Positions 49,990 to 58,826 of a stretch of 64,000 bases of DNA are shown here, in pieces (position 1 is the stretch's first letter; each line of letters starts with the position of its first letter). The position numbers and the translations under genes were made by a program. The notes under the pieces were generated by a model, which was given only the letters and a program-made list of their open reading frames with translations, did not search any database and was not told where the DNA came from. Source of the stretch: Desulfosporosinus sp. HMP52 (GTDB taxonomy: Bacteria > Bacillota > Desulfitobacteriia > Desulfitobacteriales > Desulfitobacteriaceae); NCBI RefSeq assembly GCF_000765145.1, contig NZ_JMGA01000016.1, positions 62,001 through 126,000 on the forward strand, written 5' to 3'.

Positions 49990-50663
49990 TTCTTTCTTTC
50001 TAGGGTCTTCAGTCTTCCACAGCTATATGTCCCTTGACGGCAGACCCCTTGTGTTATACAGGTTGGACCAGCTTCACTAAACAAATTAGGGGCAACCTCT
50101 CTTACTAAGTTTAACATTCTTTCAGCTAAAAACCGTATCTCCCATTGAGCTCTAATACAAGTTCGATGCTCAAAAAAATTCAATAACGATCGTGCGTTAA
50201 AGGTAGCCATTAAAGAAGTAGTACAAGCATTCGGCAAGACATAGCGAGCATCCTCGGCAGGCACATTATTCAAGAGCTCCTGATAGTCTTCCTGCAAGCG
50301 AGACATAACTGTCTCAAACCGCTCTAAAGCTTCAGGATTTTGCCTGACGCTTGGAGGAACGACGAATTCAAACCCATTCTCTTTGACATAACGCTGAGAT
50401 CGTTGCGAATAACTTGCAATCCGGTGACGGACAAGCTGATGGGACAAAGCCCTTGAAACACCATCTATCGAAAACTGAAAACTTACATGTTCAAAAGGGG
50501 AAAGATGACCCATTTCCCTAAGTCTTCGGACAAAGTTAGCCACCTTATCATCGTTCAGCTGTTCAAACAAATCGGGTATAGCATCTGACGAGTAACACAA
50601 ACGGGCTGCCGCAGCTACTACTTTTTCCGGATCTGGCGTGTGCTGAATAAGATCCACAATCAT
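49986..50663 (-). CDS. thyX: flavin-dependent thymidylate synthase
   Basis: ThyX makes dTMP from dUMP using FAD and methylene-tetrahydrofolate. The 225-residue protein carries the ThyX motif RHRIASYSQRSQRY near residue 75 and FEHVSFQFSIDGVSRALSHQLVRH before it. The C-terminal FFEHRTCIRAQWEIRFLAERML is also conserved. I start at the ATG at 50663 (MIVDLIQHTPDPEK), behind AAAGGGAG. It sits between mrnC and rlmB. Confidence 0.95.
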   Translation of the reverse strand: MIVDLIQHTPDPEKVVAAAARLCYSSDAIPDLFEQLNDDKVANFVRRLREMGHLSPFEHVSFQFSIDGVSRALSHQLVRHRIASYSQRSQRYVKENGFEFVVPPSVRQNPEALERFETVMSRLQEDYQELLNNVPAEDARYVLPNACTTSLMATFNARSLLNFFEHRTCIRAQWEIRFLAERMLNLVREVAPNLFSEAGPTCITQGVCRQGTYSCGRLKTLERKK

Positions 50664-50705
50664 TAAAAAATCTCCCTTTCCCACTGTACCCTATAATGAG
50701 CATCT

Positions 50706-51098
50706 TTATTTAATTATTTCTTCACCGCGAAGCATCTGGTCTACTTTAGCAAAGGCCCATTTCATCCGGTCAGTTTGTCCGCTTAATTGCCAATAGCCCA
50801 CTAAGCTTTCAAACCCTGTGGCATGACGATAAGTCACAACATCTACATTTTTAGGATGGCCGCCCTTTGTATTTCTTCCTCGTATTACAACCTGCTGTTC
50901 AACCTCATCAAGCTCTGGGAATAAGGCATGTAAAACCTGAGCTTGGGTGCCGGCTCGTACATAGTTGACCGCCTGCTTGTGAAGTTCCTTCACCCTCTCG
51001 TGCCCTAGTTCAAGTAAATGGGTGCGCACCCAAAGTTCATAAACCGCATCGCCCAAATACGCTAAGGTCAAGGCATTCATTTCCTGCCAATTTCGCAT
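50706..51098 (-). CDS. mrnC: mini-ribonuclease III
   Basis: MrnC matures 23S rRNA ends in Firmicutes. The 130-residue protein is a lone RNase III catalytic domain without dsRBD: LTLAYLGDAVYELWVRTHLL holds the acidic signature, and HALFPELDEVEQQVVIRGRN and GFESLVGYWQLSGQTDRM follow. It begins at the ATG at 51098 with AAAGGTG 5 nt upstream and follows cysS by 15 bp, the same arrangement as in Bacillus. Confidence 0.93.
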   Translation of the reverse strand: MRNWQEMNALTLAYLGDAVYELWVRTHLLELGHERVKELHKQAVNYVRAGTQAQVLHALFPELDEVEQQVVIRGRNTKGGHPKNVDVVTYRHATGFESLVGYWQLSGQTDRMKWAFAKVDQMLRGEEIIK

Positions 51099-51113
51099 AA
51101 GGTCACCTTTCAA

Positions 51114-52547
51114 TTATCGCTTAATTTGCCACCTGGCCCCTTGTGGAGTATCCTCGATAACAATTCCTTTTTCTTTAAGTCCATCGCGAATAAAGTCCGC
51201 CATTTCCCAGTCCTTTTTCTGGCGTGATTTCGAACGAATCTGTAAGACAACTTCCATCACTTCGTTTAGGATTTCATTGTTCTCGACACCGATTTTAGCC
51301 GGATGAAGCAAATCAAACCCTAAAACATCTCCAAGTTTCACTAAAGTGTTTTGAGCCTCAGCTAATCCTTCCGAAGGCACAGGATTTGCCTGTACAAAGC
51401 TATTCATGGTCTTAGCTAGCTCAAATAAAGCCGCATAAGCTAATGCGGAATTAAAATCATCATCCATTGCCTTCTCAAAGGCCTCTCTCGCCTCTTTAGA
51501 AGCCCTTGACAACTCTAGGGTGCCCTGATCATTTTTCACTGACCCTTCTCTGGCCAGAGCCTCCTGAGCTAAGCGAACGCTGGTTTGCAGACGTTCCAAG
51601 CCCTTTTGCGCCATAATTAAGTTTTGATCGTTAAAATCCAAGGGACTGCGATAGTGAGTTCCCAGTAAATAGAAGCGAATAACTTCTCCCGGAGAATTCA
51701 CTAACAACTCGCGGATGGTGAAAAAATTACCCAAGGATTTTGACATCTTTTCTTGATTAATTGTTAGAAAAGCGTTGTGCATCCAATGACGAGCAAAGGT
51801 CTTCCCTTTTAAGTACCCTTCTGTTTGAGCAATTTCATTTTCATGATGAGGAAAGGAAAGATCCTCCCCTCCACCGTGAATATCAAATCCCGCCCCCAAA
51901 TATTTCAAGGACATAGCCGTGCACTCAATATGCCAACCCGGTCGCCCCTCTCCCCACGGGCTTTCCCAGGCCGGTTCACCAGGTTTAGCCTTTTTCCAAA
52001 GCGCAAAGTCCATGGGATGCCTTTTGCGCTCATCCACTTCAACCCGCGCTCCTGCCTTCATATCCTCAAGAGTTCTACCTGACAGCTTTCCATAATCAGG
52101 GAAGTGATCCACTGCAAAGTAGACATCCCCCTCCACCTCATAACCCAGCCCGGAATCGATAAGACCTTGGATAATTTCAATCATTTCCGGAATATGCTCT
52201 GTAGCCTTGGGGTGAACCGTTGCCGGCAGCAGGTTTAATTCTTTAGCATCTTTAAAGTACTCATCAATATACTTTTGACCTAAAGCTAAAGGATCCATCC
52301 CTTCAACATTCCCACGCTGGATAATCTTATCATCTATATCGGTGAAATTTTGAACGTAACGAACATCAAAACCTTTATAAATAAAATAACGCCTGATCAT
52401 ATCGAATACGACGAACATCCGAGCATTACCCGCATGAAAATAATTATAGGTTGTCGGGCCGCAAACATACATTGCCACCTTCCCGCTCTCTCTTGGTTGA
52501 AACTCCTCTTTTTGCCGGGTCATTGTGTTGAATAATTTCAAAGACAT
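51114..52547 (-). CDS. cysS: cysteinyl-tRNA synthetase
   Basis: The 477-residue class I synthetase has the HIGH-type motif as [17 protein letters not shown] at residues 22-38 and the KMSKSLGN motif near residue 266. Zinc ligands are Cys in the YVCGP motif, GWHIECTAM, and His/Glu in [14 protein letters not shown] start at the ATG at 52547 behind AGAGGAG. The 5' end lies inside the end of cysE (104-bp overlap). Confidence 0.97.
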   Translation of the reverse strand: MSLKLFNTMTRQKEEFQPRESGKVAMYVCGPTTYNYFHAGNARMFVVFDMIRRYFIYKGFDVRYVQNFTDIDDKIIQRGNVEGMDPLALGQKYIDEYFKDAKELNLLPATVHPKATEHIPEMIEIIQGLIDSGLGYEVEGDVYFAVDHFPDYGKLSGRTLEDMKAGARVEVDERKRHPMDFALWKKAKPGEPAWESPWGEGRPGWHIECTAMSLKYLGAGFDIHGGGEDLSFPHHENEIAQTEGYLKGKTFARHWMHNAFLTINQEKMSKSLGNFFTIRELLVNSPGEVIRFYLLGTHYRSPLDFNDQNLIMAQKGLERLQTSVRLAQEALAREGSVKNDQGTLELSRASKEAREAFEKAMDDDFNSALAYAALFELAKTMNSFVQANPVPSEGLAEAQNTLVKLGDVLGFDLLHPAKIGVENNEILNEVMEVVLQIRSKSRQKKDWEMADFIRDGLKEKGIVIEDTPQGARWQIKR

Positions 52548-53190
52548 CGTATCGACTCTCCTCTTCATTTAATCGCTGTTCCAAATATTCTACACGCTGC
52601 ATTAGACACTTCAGCATTTCATTCACCGGATCCGGAAGCTCATCATGCCTCAAATCAGGATCTTTAATCGGTATCCCGCGGTGAAGAACAATCCGCCCGG
52701 GTACACCCACAACAGTCGTATCACTTGGTACAGGCTTATTAACAACCGAACCTGCTCCGATTTTTACATTATCCCCAACTTTGAAGGAACCTAATACCCT
52801 CGCACCCGCTCCAATTACAACATTATCTCCAATCGTTGGATGCCGTTTTCCTTTCTCTTTCCCAGTTCCTCCCAGAGTAACACCTTGATATAAAGTCACG
52901 TTATTTCCGATCTCTGTAGTCTCACCAATTACCACACCCGTACCATGATCAATAAAGAGTCCTTGCCCAATCTTCGCCCCCGGATGAATCTCAATTCCCG
53001 TTAGAAAGCGTGAAAGCTGGGAGATCATACGCGGTAAGAGAACCAGCTTATGAATGTACAACCAATGCGCCATTCTATGAAAAAGCACAGCGTGAAACCC
53101 AGGATAACAAAAGATAACTTCCCAAATACTTTTTGCTGCAGGATCACGTTCAAAAATAACTTGGATATCACGCTTTATCTGTCCAAACAT
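52444..53190 (-). CDS. cysE: serine O-acetyltransferase
   Basis: CysE makes O-acetylserine for cysteine synthesis. The 248-residue protein begins [20 protein letters not shown], followed by the helical [14 protein letters not shown]. It then has the left-handed hexapeptide-repeat domain with [63 protein letters not shown] Lys/Arg/Glu-rich C terminus of about 35 residues is translated from DNA shared with cysS. A Cys-responsive T-box leader precedes it. Confidence 0.94.
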   Translation of the reverse strand: MFGQIKRDIQVIFERDPAAKSIWEVIFCYPGFHAVLFHRMAHWLYIHKLVLLPRMISQLSRFLTGIEIHPGAKIGQGLFIDHGTGVVIGETTEIGNNVTLYQGVTLGGTGKEKGKRHPTIGDNVVIGAGARVLGSFKVGDNVKIGAGSVVNKPVPSDTTVVGVPGRIVLHRGIPIKDPDLRHDELPDPVNEMLKCLMQRVEYLEQRLNEEESRYDVFEIIQHNDPAKRGVSTKREREGGNVCLRPDNL

Positions 53191-53293
53191 AGCTTCACCC
53201 TTTTCTCTTTAGCTTATTTTGTTATTCAGTTAACCGTCATTTACTCAGACCCTTAGAATACACCTGAACATCGCTGATAGTATAAAAAAACAC

Positions 53294-53556
53294 AAAAAAG
53301 CGGAACTCCTCGTCCAGAGACGAAAATTCCGCGGTCCCACTCTGTTTGAACGACATGTCGTTCCAGCTTAAAACTTTAACGCAGTAATACGGATTGAAAT
53401 ACTTTTAGATTTCTTCCAATCAACTCCGAGACGCACTTCCAAATACTCCTTGCAAATGGCTTCCACTACCCCATTCTCGCTAGTCGCAATTCCTCTTTGT
53501 ACTCTTTCTCATCATCGTCATAAACCATTTGTATTTTTCGGCAACATGATAGTTTA
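53294..53556 (-). promoter_or_regulatory. cysteine T-box riboswitch leader
   Basis: The minus strand has the T-box core AGAGTGGGACCGCGG (53329-53343), followed by a terminator stem GCGGAA / TTCCGC (53300-53332) and a T tract. Upstream, a Stem I-like region has the AGTA element and GGAAGTGCGTC, which places a TGC (Cys) specifier at 53433-53435 directly after GAA. The gene downstream is cysE, then cysS, which fits tRNA-Cys sensing. Confidence 0.88.
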
Positions 53557-53562
53557 TATATA

Positions 53563-53592
53563 ATTATATGGTAGTCTCCATTATTTTGTCAA
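53563..53592 (-). promoter_or_regulatory. sigma-A promoter of the T-box/cysE operon
   Basis: TTGACA (53587-53592), an 18-bp spacer and TATAAT (53563-53568) on the minus strand, about 10 bp before the T-box leader begins. Confidence 0.82.
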
Positions 53593-53645
53593 TTAGTTCT
53601 ATTCACACTCCCCTATAATGGCTGCTGAATAATAGACCCGAAAGT

Positions 53646-53832
53646 CAGGGCGGCTTCGATCCACAGGAGTGAACCCATTGCATGGAGAGGCGGTAAAGCC
53701 TGCAAAGCTTGGGTGGGAAGCGAAGCCACTGGTTCACATCAGGTACTACCCAGAGGTTTGGCGGAGCTCCCGCCCAAGCCAGTAGGCGAGCCTCGGAGTG
53801 CTGGGTGAACGGACGTGGGCGAAGCCGCCCTG
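53646..53832. repeat. GC-rich palindromic element of unknown type
   Basis: The 187-bp segment is bounded by a perfect 13-bp inverted repeat: CAGGGCGGCTTCG at 53646-53658 and CGAAGCCGCCCTG at 53820-53832. Inside, GCTTGGGTGGG (53707-53717) can pair with CCCGCCCAAGC (53769-53779) over 11 bp with one G-T wobble. GTGAACC (53669-53675) is complementary to GGTTCAC (53731-53737), and a third GTGAAC occurs at 53805. GC content over 53641-53820 is about 60% by my count, against 27% in the 60 bp at 53521-53580. No supported ORF lies within it. It could be a REP/MITE-like dispersed element or a structured RNA; the sequence alone does not decide. Confidence 0.6.
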
Positions 53833-53860
53833 CCCCGAGCGACCCTATTTCATCCGATGG

Positions 53861-53879
53861 TGCCGCCTTAGTAGCGGCA
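53861..53879 (-). other. short stem-loop just after gltX
   Basis: TGCCGC (53861-53866) and GCGGCA (53874-53879) form a 6-bp stem with a 7-nt loop, 8 bp past the gltX stop. There is no T tract, so it is at best a weak terminator. Confidence 0.4.
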
Positions 53880-53886
53880 TATGGAT

Positions 53887-55353
53887 CTACCCTAAGTAAT
53901 GCTCCTCTGTATACCCAATGCGTCCTAAAACATTCTTGAGCCCCAGCAAGGGGATAATATCATACAATTCCGGCCCATGCATCTGTCCTGTCAATGCTAT
54001 CCGAACTGGCATGTATACAAATTTACCACCGAGTTTTAATTCTTTGGTCATTTGTTTCAGAATAACTTTTACTGTCTCAGCAGAAAGTATCTCTGCTCCC
54101 TGCAATTTTTCTTTGAACATAGCCAGAACACTTGGGACTTGTTCGCCTTTTAACACTTCCAAAGCATCACTCTGCGGTTCAAGTGGAGTATCACCATGGA
54201 AATAATGAATATAATCCTTGACTTCAGCCAAATAAGATATTTTCTCTGCAATAGCCTTAATAAAGCTTACCAGCCATTGCTGCTGCTCCACGGATCTTTG
54301 ATCACTTGGGAGTATGCCTAATTCTTCAAGATGAGGCATAGCAAGTTCCGCCAGTCGTTCCGGTGAGGCTGCTTTAATATAATGTGAGTTGATATAATCC
54401 AGCTTATGTCGATCAAAGACAGCAGGACTCTTGGAAACTCGATCTAACGAAAATTCCTTCGCCAATTCATCAAGGGTATAAAATTCTTCTTCTCCAGTAG
54501 GTGCCCAACCAAGTAGAGCAATAAAATTAACAATAGCTTCCGGGAGATACCCTTTCTGCTGATAATCTATGACTGCAGTATCCCCATCCCGCTTACTCAT
54601 CTTTCCTCCCTCTGTATTAAGAATCAGAGAAATATGAGCAAATTCAGGGACTGGAGATCCCAATGCTTGATAAATCAGAACCTGGCGAGGAGTATTAGAA
54701 AGATGTTCTTCCCCCCGAATTACATGGGTTATTGACATAGTAATATCGTCAACAACAACTGCAAAATTATATGTAGGAATTCCATCTGATTTTACAATAA
54801 CGTAATCTCCAATACCGTTGCTATCAAATACAACATCCCCACGTACCTTGTCAGAAATATGAATTGCTTGTCCCTCTGGCACACGAAAGCGTATAACGGG
54901 CTTTCGGCCCTCAAGTTCAAAGGCCTCCCGTTGCTCAGTCGATAAATTTCTGCACTTCCCTAAATAGCGCGGAGTCTCTCCTTTAGCAATTAGAGACTGC
55001 CTTTCCTGTTCCAGCTCTTCTTCAGAGCAATAACAGTAGTAGGCATGCCCATCAGCAAGCAGCCTTTCTTGATAATCTTTGTAAAGCTCTAAACGGTCAG
55101 TTTGCCGATAAGGGCCATGTTCCCCACCGACTTCAATTCCTTCATTCCATTGAATATCTAACCATCTTAGAGCTTGCAAAATGTTATGTTCTGATTCCCT
55201 GCTAGAACGCTCTAAATCAGTATCTTCACTCCGCACTATAAATGTACCCTTATTCTTGCGAGCCCATAAATAATTAAATAAAGCCGATCTTGCTCCTCCT
55301 ATATGAAGCGGTCCTGTTGGACTTGGTGCAAACCGAACACGAATTTCCATCAT
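53887..55353 (-). CDS. gltX: glutamyl-tRNA synthetase
   Basis: The 488-residue class I synthetase charges tRNA-Glu and, in many Firmicutes, also tRNA-Gln before amidation. The HIGH motif is in [24 protein letters not shown] at residues 6-29 and the KMSKR motif in [10 protein letters not shown] near 255. [11 protein letters not shown] segment lies near residue 108, in the region where some GluRS bind zinc. The ATG overlaps the ispF stop by 4 bp (ATGA). Confidence 0.97.
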   Translation of the reverse strand: MMEIRVRFAPSPTGPLHIGGARSALFNYLWARKNKGTFIVRSEDTDLERSSRESEHNILQALRWLDIQWNEGIEVGGEHGPYRQTDRLELYKDYQERLLADGHAYYCYCSEEELEQERQSLIAKGETPRYLGKCRNLSTEQREAFELEGRKPVIRFRVPEGQAIHISDKVRGDVVFDSNGIGDYVIVKSDGIPTYNFAVVVDDITMSITHVIRGEEHLSNTPRQVLIYQALGSPVPEFAHISLILNTEGGKMSKRDGDTAVIDYQQKGYLPEAIVNFIALLGWAPTGEEEFYTLDELAKEFSLDRVSKSPAVFDRHKLDYINSHYIKAASPERLAELAMPHLEELGILPSDQRSVEQQQWLVSFIKAIAEKISYLAEVKDYIHYFHGDTPLEPQSDALEVLKGEQVPSVLAMFKEKLQGAEILSAETVKVILKQMTKELKLGGKFVYMPVRIALTGQMHGPELYDIIPLLGLKNVLGRIGYTEEHYLG

Positions 55354-55871
55354 ATTTCCTCCACCTTTTTTAAGTTAACAATTGCTTGAGCCGCAATTCC
55401 TTCTTCTTTACCCACAAATCCTAATCGCTCTGTAGTAGTTGCCTTCACCGAGATACGTGATTCCTCTATATTCATAGAACGCGCTAAATTAGCTTTCATC
55501 TTTGCGATATACGGAGCAATCTTAGGGCGCTCCGCAATGATGATGCTGTCAATATTTCCGACACGATATCCCCGGGATTCGATAAGTCTCATAACATGTT
55601 CTAATAAAGCAAGGCTTGAGATACCTCGATAGCTTGGATCATTATCCGGAAAATGGCCTCCGATATCTCCTAGTGCCAAAGCACCCAAAAGCGCATCCAT
55701 AATGGCGTGAACCAATACATCGGCATCTGAGTGTCCCAGCAATCCACGTTCATGGGGAATTTCTACTCCACCTAAGATTAATAAACGCCCTTCCACCAAT
55801 GCATGTACATCATAACCAATTCCTACGTTGATTTCAAACACCCCTTCTCGATATTTGCGGTTCGAGTTCAA
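55350..55871 (-). CDS. ispF: 2-C-methyl-D-erythritol 2,4-cyclodiphosphate synthase
   Basis: IspF is a zinc-dependent step of the MEP isoprenoid pathway. [62 protein letters not shown] contains the metal ligands. The C-terminal [23 protein letters not shown] is complete. The longest frame gives 173 residues. The start is uncertain: the TTG at 55871 has no good ribosome site, and the family normally begins only a few residues before GIGYDVH. Confidence 0.93.
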   Translation of the reverse strand: MNSNRKYREGVFEINVGIGYDVHALVEGRLLILGGVEIPHERGLLGHSDADVLVHAIMDALLGALALGDIGGHFPDNDPSYRGISSLALLEHVMRLIESRGYRVGNIDSIIIAERPKIAPYIAKMKANLARSMNIEESRISVKATTTERLGFVGKEEGIAAQAIVNLKKVEEI

Positions 55872-55889
55872 CGGCTCAGGTCAAATACC

Positions 55890-56594
55890 CTATCTCTCTT
55901 TTTCGCGCATCGTCAGTATTCTCTCAGCTAACCACAAGTCTTCAGGTGTGGTAACCTTAATATTCTCTTGCATTCCTTCCACCATATGAACGGGATGCCC
56001 TATCCATTCTAACAAAGATGCGTCATCTGTACCATAGTAACTTGATGCAGACGCTCTTTCATGGGCTTCTTCCAATATTCCTCGGTCGAATATCTGAGGA
56101 GTCTGAACCCCACGCAAATAGTCCCGCGGCAAAGTCTCAAGCACATTCCCTGCCGAATCAACTTGTTTTACTGTATCCTTAATCGGAACCCCCATGATAG
56201 CGGCGGAATAGGTTTCTGTTTCTTTAAGAAATTTATGAAATACCGGCAATGTTAAAAGGGGCCGCGCCCCATCATGCACCACTATCCGTTGAATAGTGGG
56301 ACTTAGAGCTCGAACCCCTGTGCGAACGGAATCTTGGCGCAGCACTCCACCTATACAGATCTTAACAACCTTTTTTAAATCATAAAATGAAACTAGTTCT
56401 TCAATAGTAGGAATGTCGCCTTCAGCACCTACAACCACAATTTCCGAAACATAATCAGATTCTTCAAAAAGTCCGATAGTATGCGCTAAAATTGGCTTAT
56501 CCCTCAACGCCAGAAATTGCTTGTTGTATCCGGCCCCCATCCGTTTACCTTGACCGGCTGCCGGAATGACGATCCCGATATTAACCAATCGCAT
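55890..56594 (-). CDS. ispD: 2-C-methyl-D-erythritol 4-phosphate cytidylyltransferase
   Basis: IspD couples CTP to MEP. The 234-residue protein has the nucleotidyltransferase signature VIPAAGQGKRMGAGYNKQFLALRDKPILAHTI, VHDGARPLL and IKDTVKQVD. Its start overlaps the end of the yacL-like gene by 14 bp, and it precedes ispF in a MEP-pathway pair. Confidence 0.96.
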   Translation of the reverse strand: MRLVNIGIVIPAAGQGKRMGAGYNKQFLALRDKPILAHTIGLFEESDYVSEIVVVGAEGDIPTIEELVSFYDLKKVVKICIGGVLRQDSVRTGVRALSPTIQRIVVHDGARPLLTLPVFHKFLKETETYSAAIMGVPIKDTVKQVDSAGNVLETLPRDYLRGVQTPQIFDRGILEEAHERASASSYYGTDDASLLEWIGHPVHMVEGMQENIKVTTPEDLWLAERILTMREKER

Positions 56595-57771
56595 TCACCT
56601 CATCCGTCGGACGAAGGCCCATCGGCTTTTTTTCTAAAGAGTTTTTAGGCTTAGCAAAGATCATGCGACCGGCCGCTGTCTGAAGGACACTTGTTACTAA
56701 AACAACAACATTCTGACCCATATACCTCCGCCCCATATCCACAACAATCATGGTTCCGTCATCAAGATATGCGACTCCCTGCCCGGGCTCTTTTCCTTCT
56801 TTCATGACTTGAACTAACATTTCTTCTCCTGGTAAAACAATAGGTTTCAGAGCATTAGCTAGTTCGTTAATATTTAGAACCTTAACTCCTTGAAGCTCCG
56901 CCACTTTATTGAGGTTATAATCATTAGTCAATAAAGGGGAATTTAAAACTTGTCCTAACCTTACAAGTTTGCTGTCAACTTCATTTATATCATCAAAATC
57001 CTGTTCATGAATATGAACTTTAATAACAGTTTCCTTAGAAATCTGATTAAGGATATCGAGACCTCTGCGGCCTCGATTTCGTTTAAGCAGATCCGAAGAA
57101 TCCGCTATATGACGAAGCTCTTCCAGCACAAAGCTGGGAATTAACAATACCCCTTCCAAAAAACCGGTTTTAACGATGTCGGCTATTCGTCCATCAATAA
57201 TCACACTGGTGTCCAGTATTTTATAACTTACTGACTCACGAGAAAGGCCAGCCTTACCTTCCTTATTCTTGTCCCCTTTATCAGCCTTATCTCCAGACTT
57301 TTCCGCCTTTTCTCCCCGATCACGAAATTTCGGGAAAAAATTAAGGAAGCCTAGAACATCTTCTTTGCGTTTCATTCCAATTGTCAAACCTAGATAACCC
57401 AAAAAAAGACTAAGTAGCACTGCCAAAAGTGGGCCAAAAAACTTAATACTGACAAACGAGTTTCCAAATAAACTTGCAATAATAAGTCCAATAATACCCC
57501 CAACGGCCCCACCCATAAGATCATTTGTGGGAACCCTTGTTAACCTTGAATCCATCCAACGCATTAAAGCAATAAAAGAACGAATACTAACAGGGGCAAC
57601 TAAAAATCCTATGATGCCAAATAAAACACTCATTATGGCGTAGGTCCACACAAGGGAACCATTCCAGCCTAGGGTATTTAAAAAATCGAGGCTAATAAGG
57701 ATATAGTTGAGATAAAACCCTACCGCCCCTAATAACAGAGTGATGATCCCGCGTATTAAATTGCGAATCAT
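56581..57771 (-). CDS. yacL: PIN/TRAM-domain membrane protein (YacL-like)
   Basis: The 396-residue protein has four transmembrane segments in the first 135 residues. A charged low-complexity linker follows (KAEKSGDKADKGDKNKEG, about 155-175). Next is a PIN-type nuclease domain (KILDTSVIIDGRIADIVKTGFLEGVLLIPSFVLEEL, then TNDYNLNKVAEL) and a C-terminal TRAM domain (GVAYLDDGTMIVVDMGRRYMGQNVVVLVTSVLQTAAGRMIFA). I start at the ATG at 57771 behind AAAAGGAGG. The longer frame would run through the promoter. The RNA target is unknown. Confidence 0.93.
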   Translation of the reverse strand: MIRNLIRGIITLLLGAVGFYLNYILISLDFLNTLGWNGSLVWTYAIMSVLFGIIGFLVAPVSIRSFIALMRWMDSRLTRVPTNDLMGGAVGGIIGLIIASLFGNSFVSIKFFGPLLAVLLSLFLGYLGLTIGMKRKEDVLGFLNFFPKFRDRGEKAEKSGDKADKGDKNKEGKAGLSRESVSYKILDTSVIIDGRIADIVKTGFLEGVLLIPSFVLEELRHIADSSDLLKRNRGRRGLDILNQISKETVIKVHIHEQDFDDINEVDSKLVRLGQVLNSPLLTNDYNLNKVAELQGVKVLNINELANALKPIVLPGEEMLVQVMKEGKEPGQGVAYLDDGTMIVVDMGRRYMGQNVVVLVTSVLQTAAGRMIFAKPKNSLEKKPMGLRPTDEVNAIG

Positions 57772-57814
57772 CTTTTCACCTCCTTTTAACCTATTTTGAC
57801 TAAAAGTCTTCCCA

Positions 57815-57843
57815 ATTATACTTTGGTTTTCATAATTTTTCAA
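57815..57843 (-). promoter_or_regulatory. sigma-A promoter of yacL-ispD-ispF-gltX
   Basis: TTGAAA (57838-57843), a 17-bp spacer and TATAAT (57815-57820) on the minus strand, about 45 bp before the yacL start codon. Confidence 0.8.
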
Positions 57844-58168
57844 CCAATTCCAATAAAACCCTTCTCTTAGCGGAATTTCCATTAGTTAAATTGCTTGGCC
57901 ATAGCCACTTTACCATACTTATAGTGGTTTTCCAAAAATGCTGATTAAGTAAAATGTAGGTCTTTCAACATTATTAACCAGATAAGTCTTTGGTAAAGTT
58001 CTTGGGGATGCCAAATCTTCGAACGTCCTTTAAGTCATGGCTAATTCTTCAACATGCTAGAAAATACCTTGCCAAAACTTTAGTTGTGATAGCTGCATAC
58101 AAGTACAATTAAAATTCGTCAGCCATGACCTCAATAAGACGCCCTAATCCGAATGAAAAGATTCTAGA
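57844..58168. other. carD-yacL intergenic region
   Basis: This AT-rich stretch of about 325 bp has no ORF with a ribosome site and no clear terminator. The only structure I see is a 9-bp inverted repeat GTCATGGCT (58034-58042) / AGCCATGAC (58121-58129) with a 78-nt interval, of unknown meaning. Confidence 0.5.
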
Positions 58169-58645
58169 CTAAACCAAAGCGGAGGAAAGCCACTGCCTGA
58201 CTGCTTCTTCTTCAGATCCCTCAGTCAAAACCAGTTCACTAATCAGAATCTGACAGGCATTCTCGTACATTTTCTTTTCCCCTGTTGAAAGCCCTTTTTC
58301 GTTTTCTCTTTGCGAAAGACTCCTAACAACATTTGCAACTTCGAAAATATTCCCGCTCTTGATTTTCTCTAAGTTTGCACGATAGCGCCGATTCCAAGCT
58401 AAGGTATTTGCTGTGTCTTTTGTTTGTAGAACCTCTAGAACATCTTTCACCATAGTAGGAGAAATTACTTGCCTTAAGCCAAGGTTCTCCACATTCTTCA
58501 AGGGAATAAATAATTTCATATTCCCCACAGGCAAGTGCATGACATAATATTGGCTTTTCTCTCCAAGAACTTCACGTTCTTCGATCGATTCAATAATCCC
58601 AGCACCGTGCATCGGATAGACAACTTTGTCACCAACCTTAAACAT
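58169..58645 (-). CDS. carD: CarD/CdnL-family RNA polymerase-binding regulator
   Basis: CarD proteins bind RNA polymerase beta and stabilise open promoters. The 158-residue protein has an N-terminal Tudor-like RID domain (MFKVGDKVVYPMHGAGIIESIEEREVLGEKSQYYVMHLP; about 1-65). The helical C-terminal domain includes TLAWNRRYRANLEKIKSGNIFEVANVVRSL with the conserved Trp. I start at the ATG at 58645 behind AGGGGG. It is divergent from the plus-strand gene at 58827. Confidence 0.94.
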   Translation of the reverse strand: MFKVGDKVVYPMHGAGIIESIEEREVLGEKSQYYVMHLPVGNMKLFIPLKNVENLGLRQVISPTMVKDVLEVLQTKDTANTLAWNRRYRANLEKIKSGNIFEVANVVRSLSQRENEKGLSTGEKKMYENACQILISELVLTEGSEEEAVRQWLSSALV

Positions 58646-58702
58646 TCGGCCACCCCCTAATCCTATTATAGCAAGTAACATAGCCGGGGTCAAAATTTTA
58701 AA

Positions 58703-58732
58703 ATTATATCATACAAGCCTTTAACCTGTCAA
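58703..58732 (-). promoter_or_regulatory. sigma-A promoter of carD
   Basis: TTGACA (58727-58732), an 18-bp spacer and TATAAT (58703-58708), with TG one base before the -10, on the minus strand. Confidence 0.82.
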
Positions 58733-58764
58733 TTTACCTTTTTTGCCCTTATTGTTGTTGAAAA

Positions 58765-58794
58765 TTGACAACTGACCCGGCATCTCGGTATAAT
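58765..58794 (+). promoter_or_regulatory. sigma-A promoter of the divergent plus-strand gene
   Basis: TTGACA (58765-58770), an 18-bp spacer and TATAAT (58789-58794) on the plus strand. The two divergent -35 boxes are only about 32 bp apart, so the promoters could influence each other. Confidence 0.82.
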
Positions 58795-58826
58795 AGAGAT
58801 GGCAGAAAGGAGTGAGGATAGCACAC

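Noticed and set aside
53191-53886. Possible insertion sequence between gltX and cysE
   Set aside because: No transposase frame, and most of the interval is a clear T-box with promoter. The remaining palindromic block is reported separately without claiming an IS.
53709-53939. 76-codon plus-strand ORF across the GC-rich element and the gltX end
   Set aside because: It has no ribosome site, runs antisense into the gltX stop region and is explained by the GC-rich composition.
57772-57882. 37-codon N-terminal extension of the yacL-like protein
   Set aside because: The extension covers the -35/-10 promoter and lacks a ribosome site; the ATG at 57771 has AAAAGGAGG.
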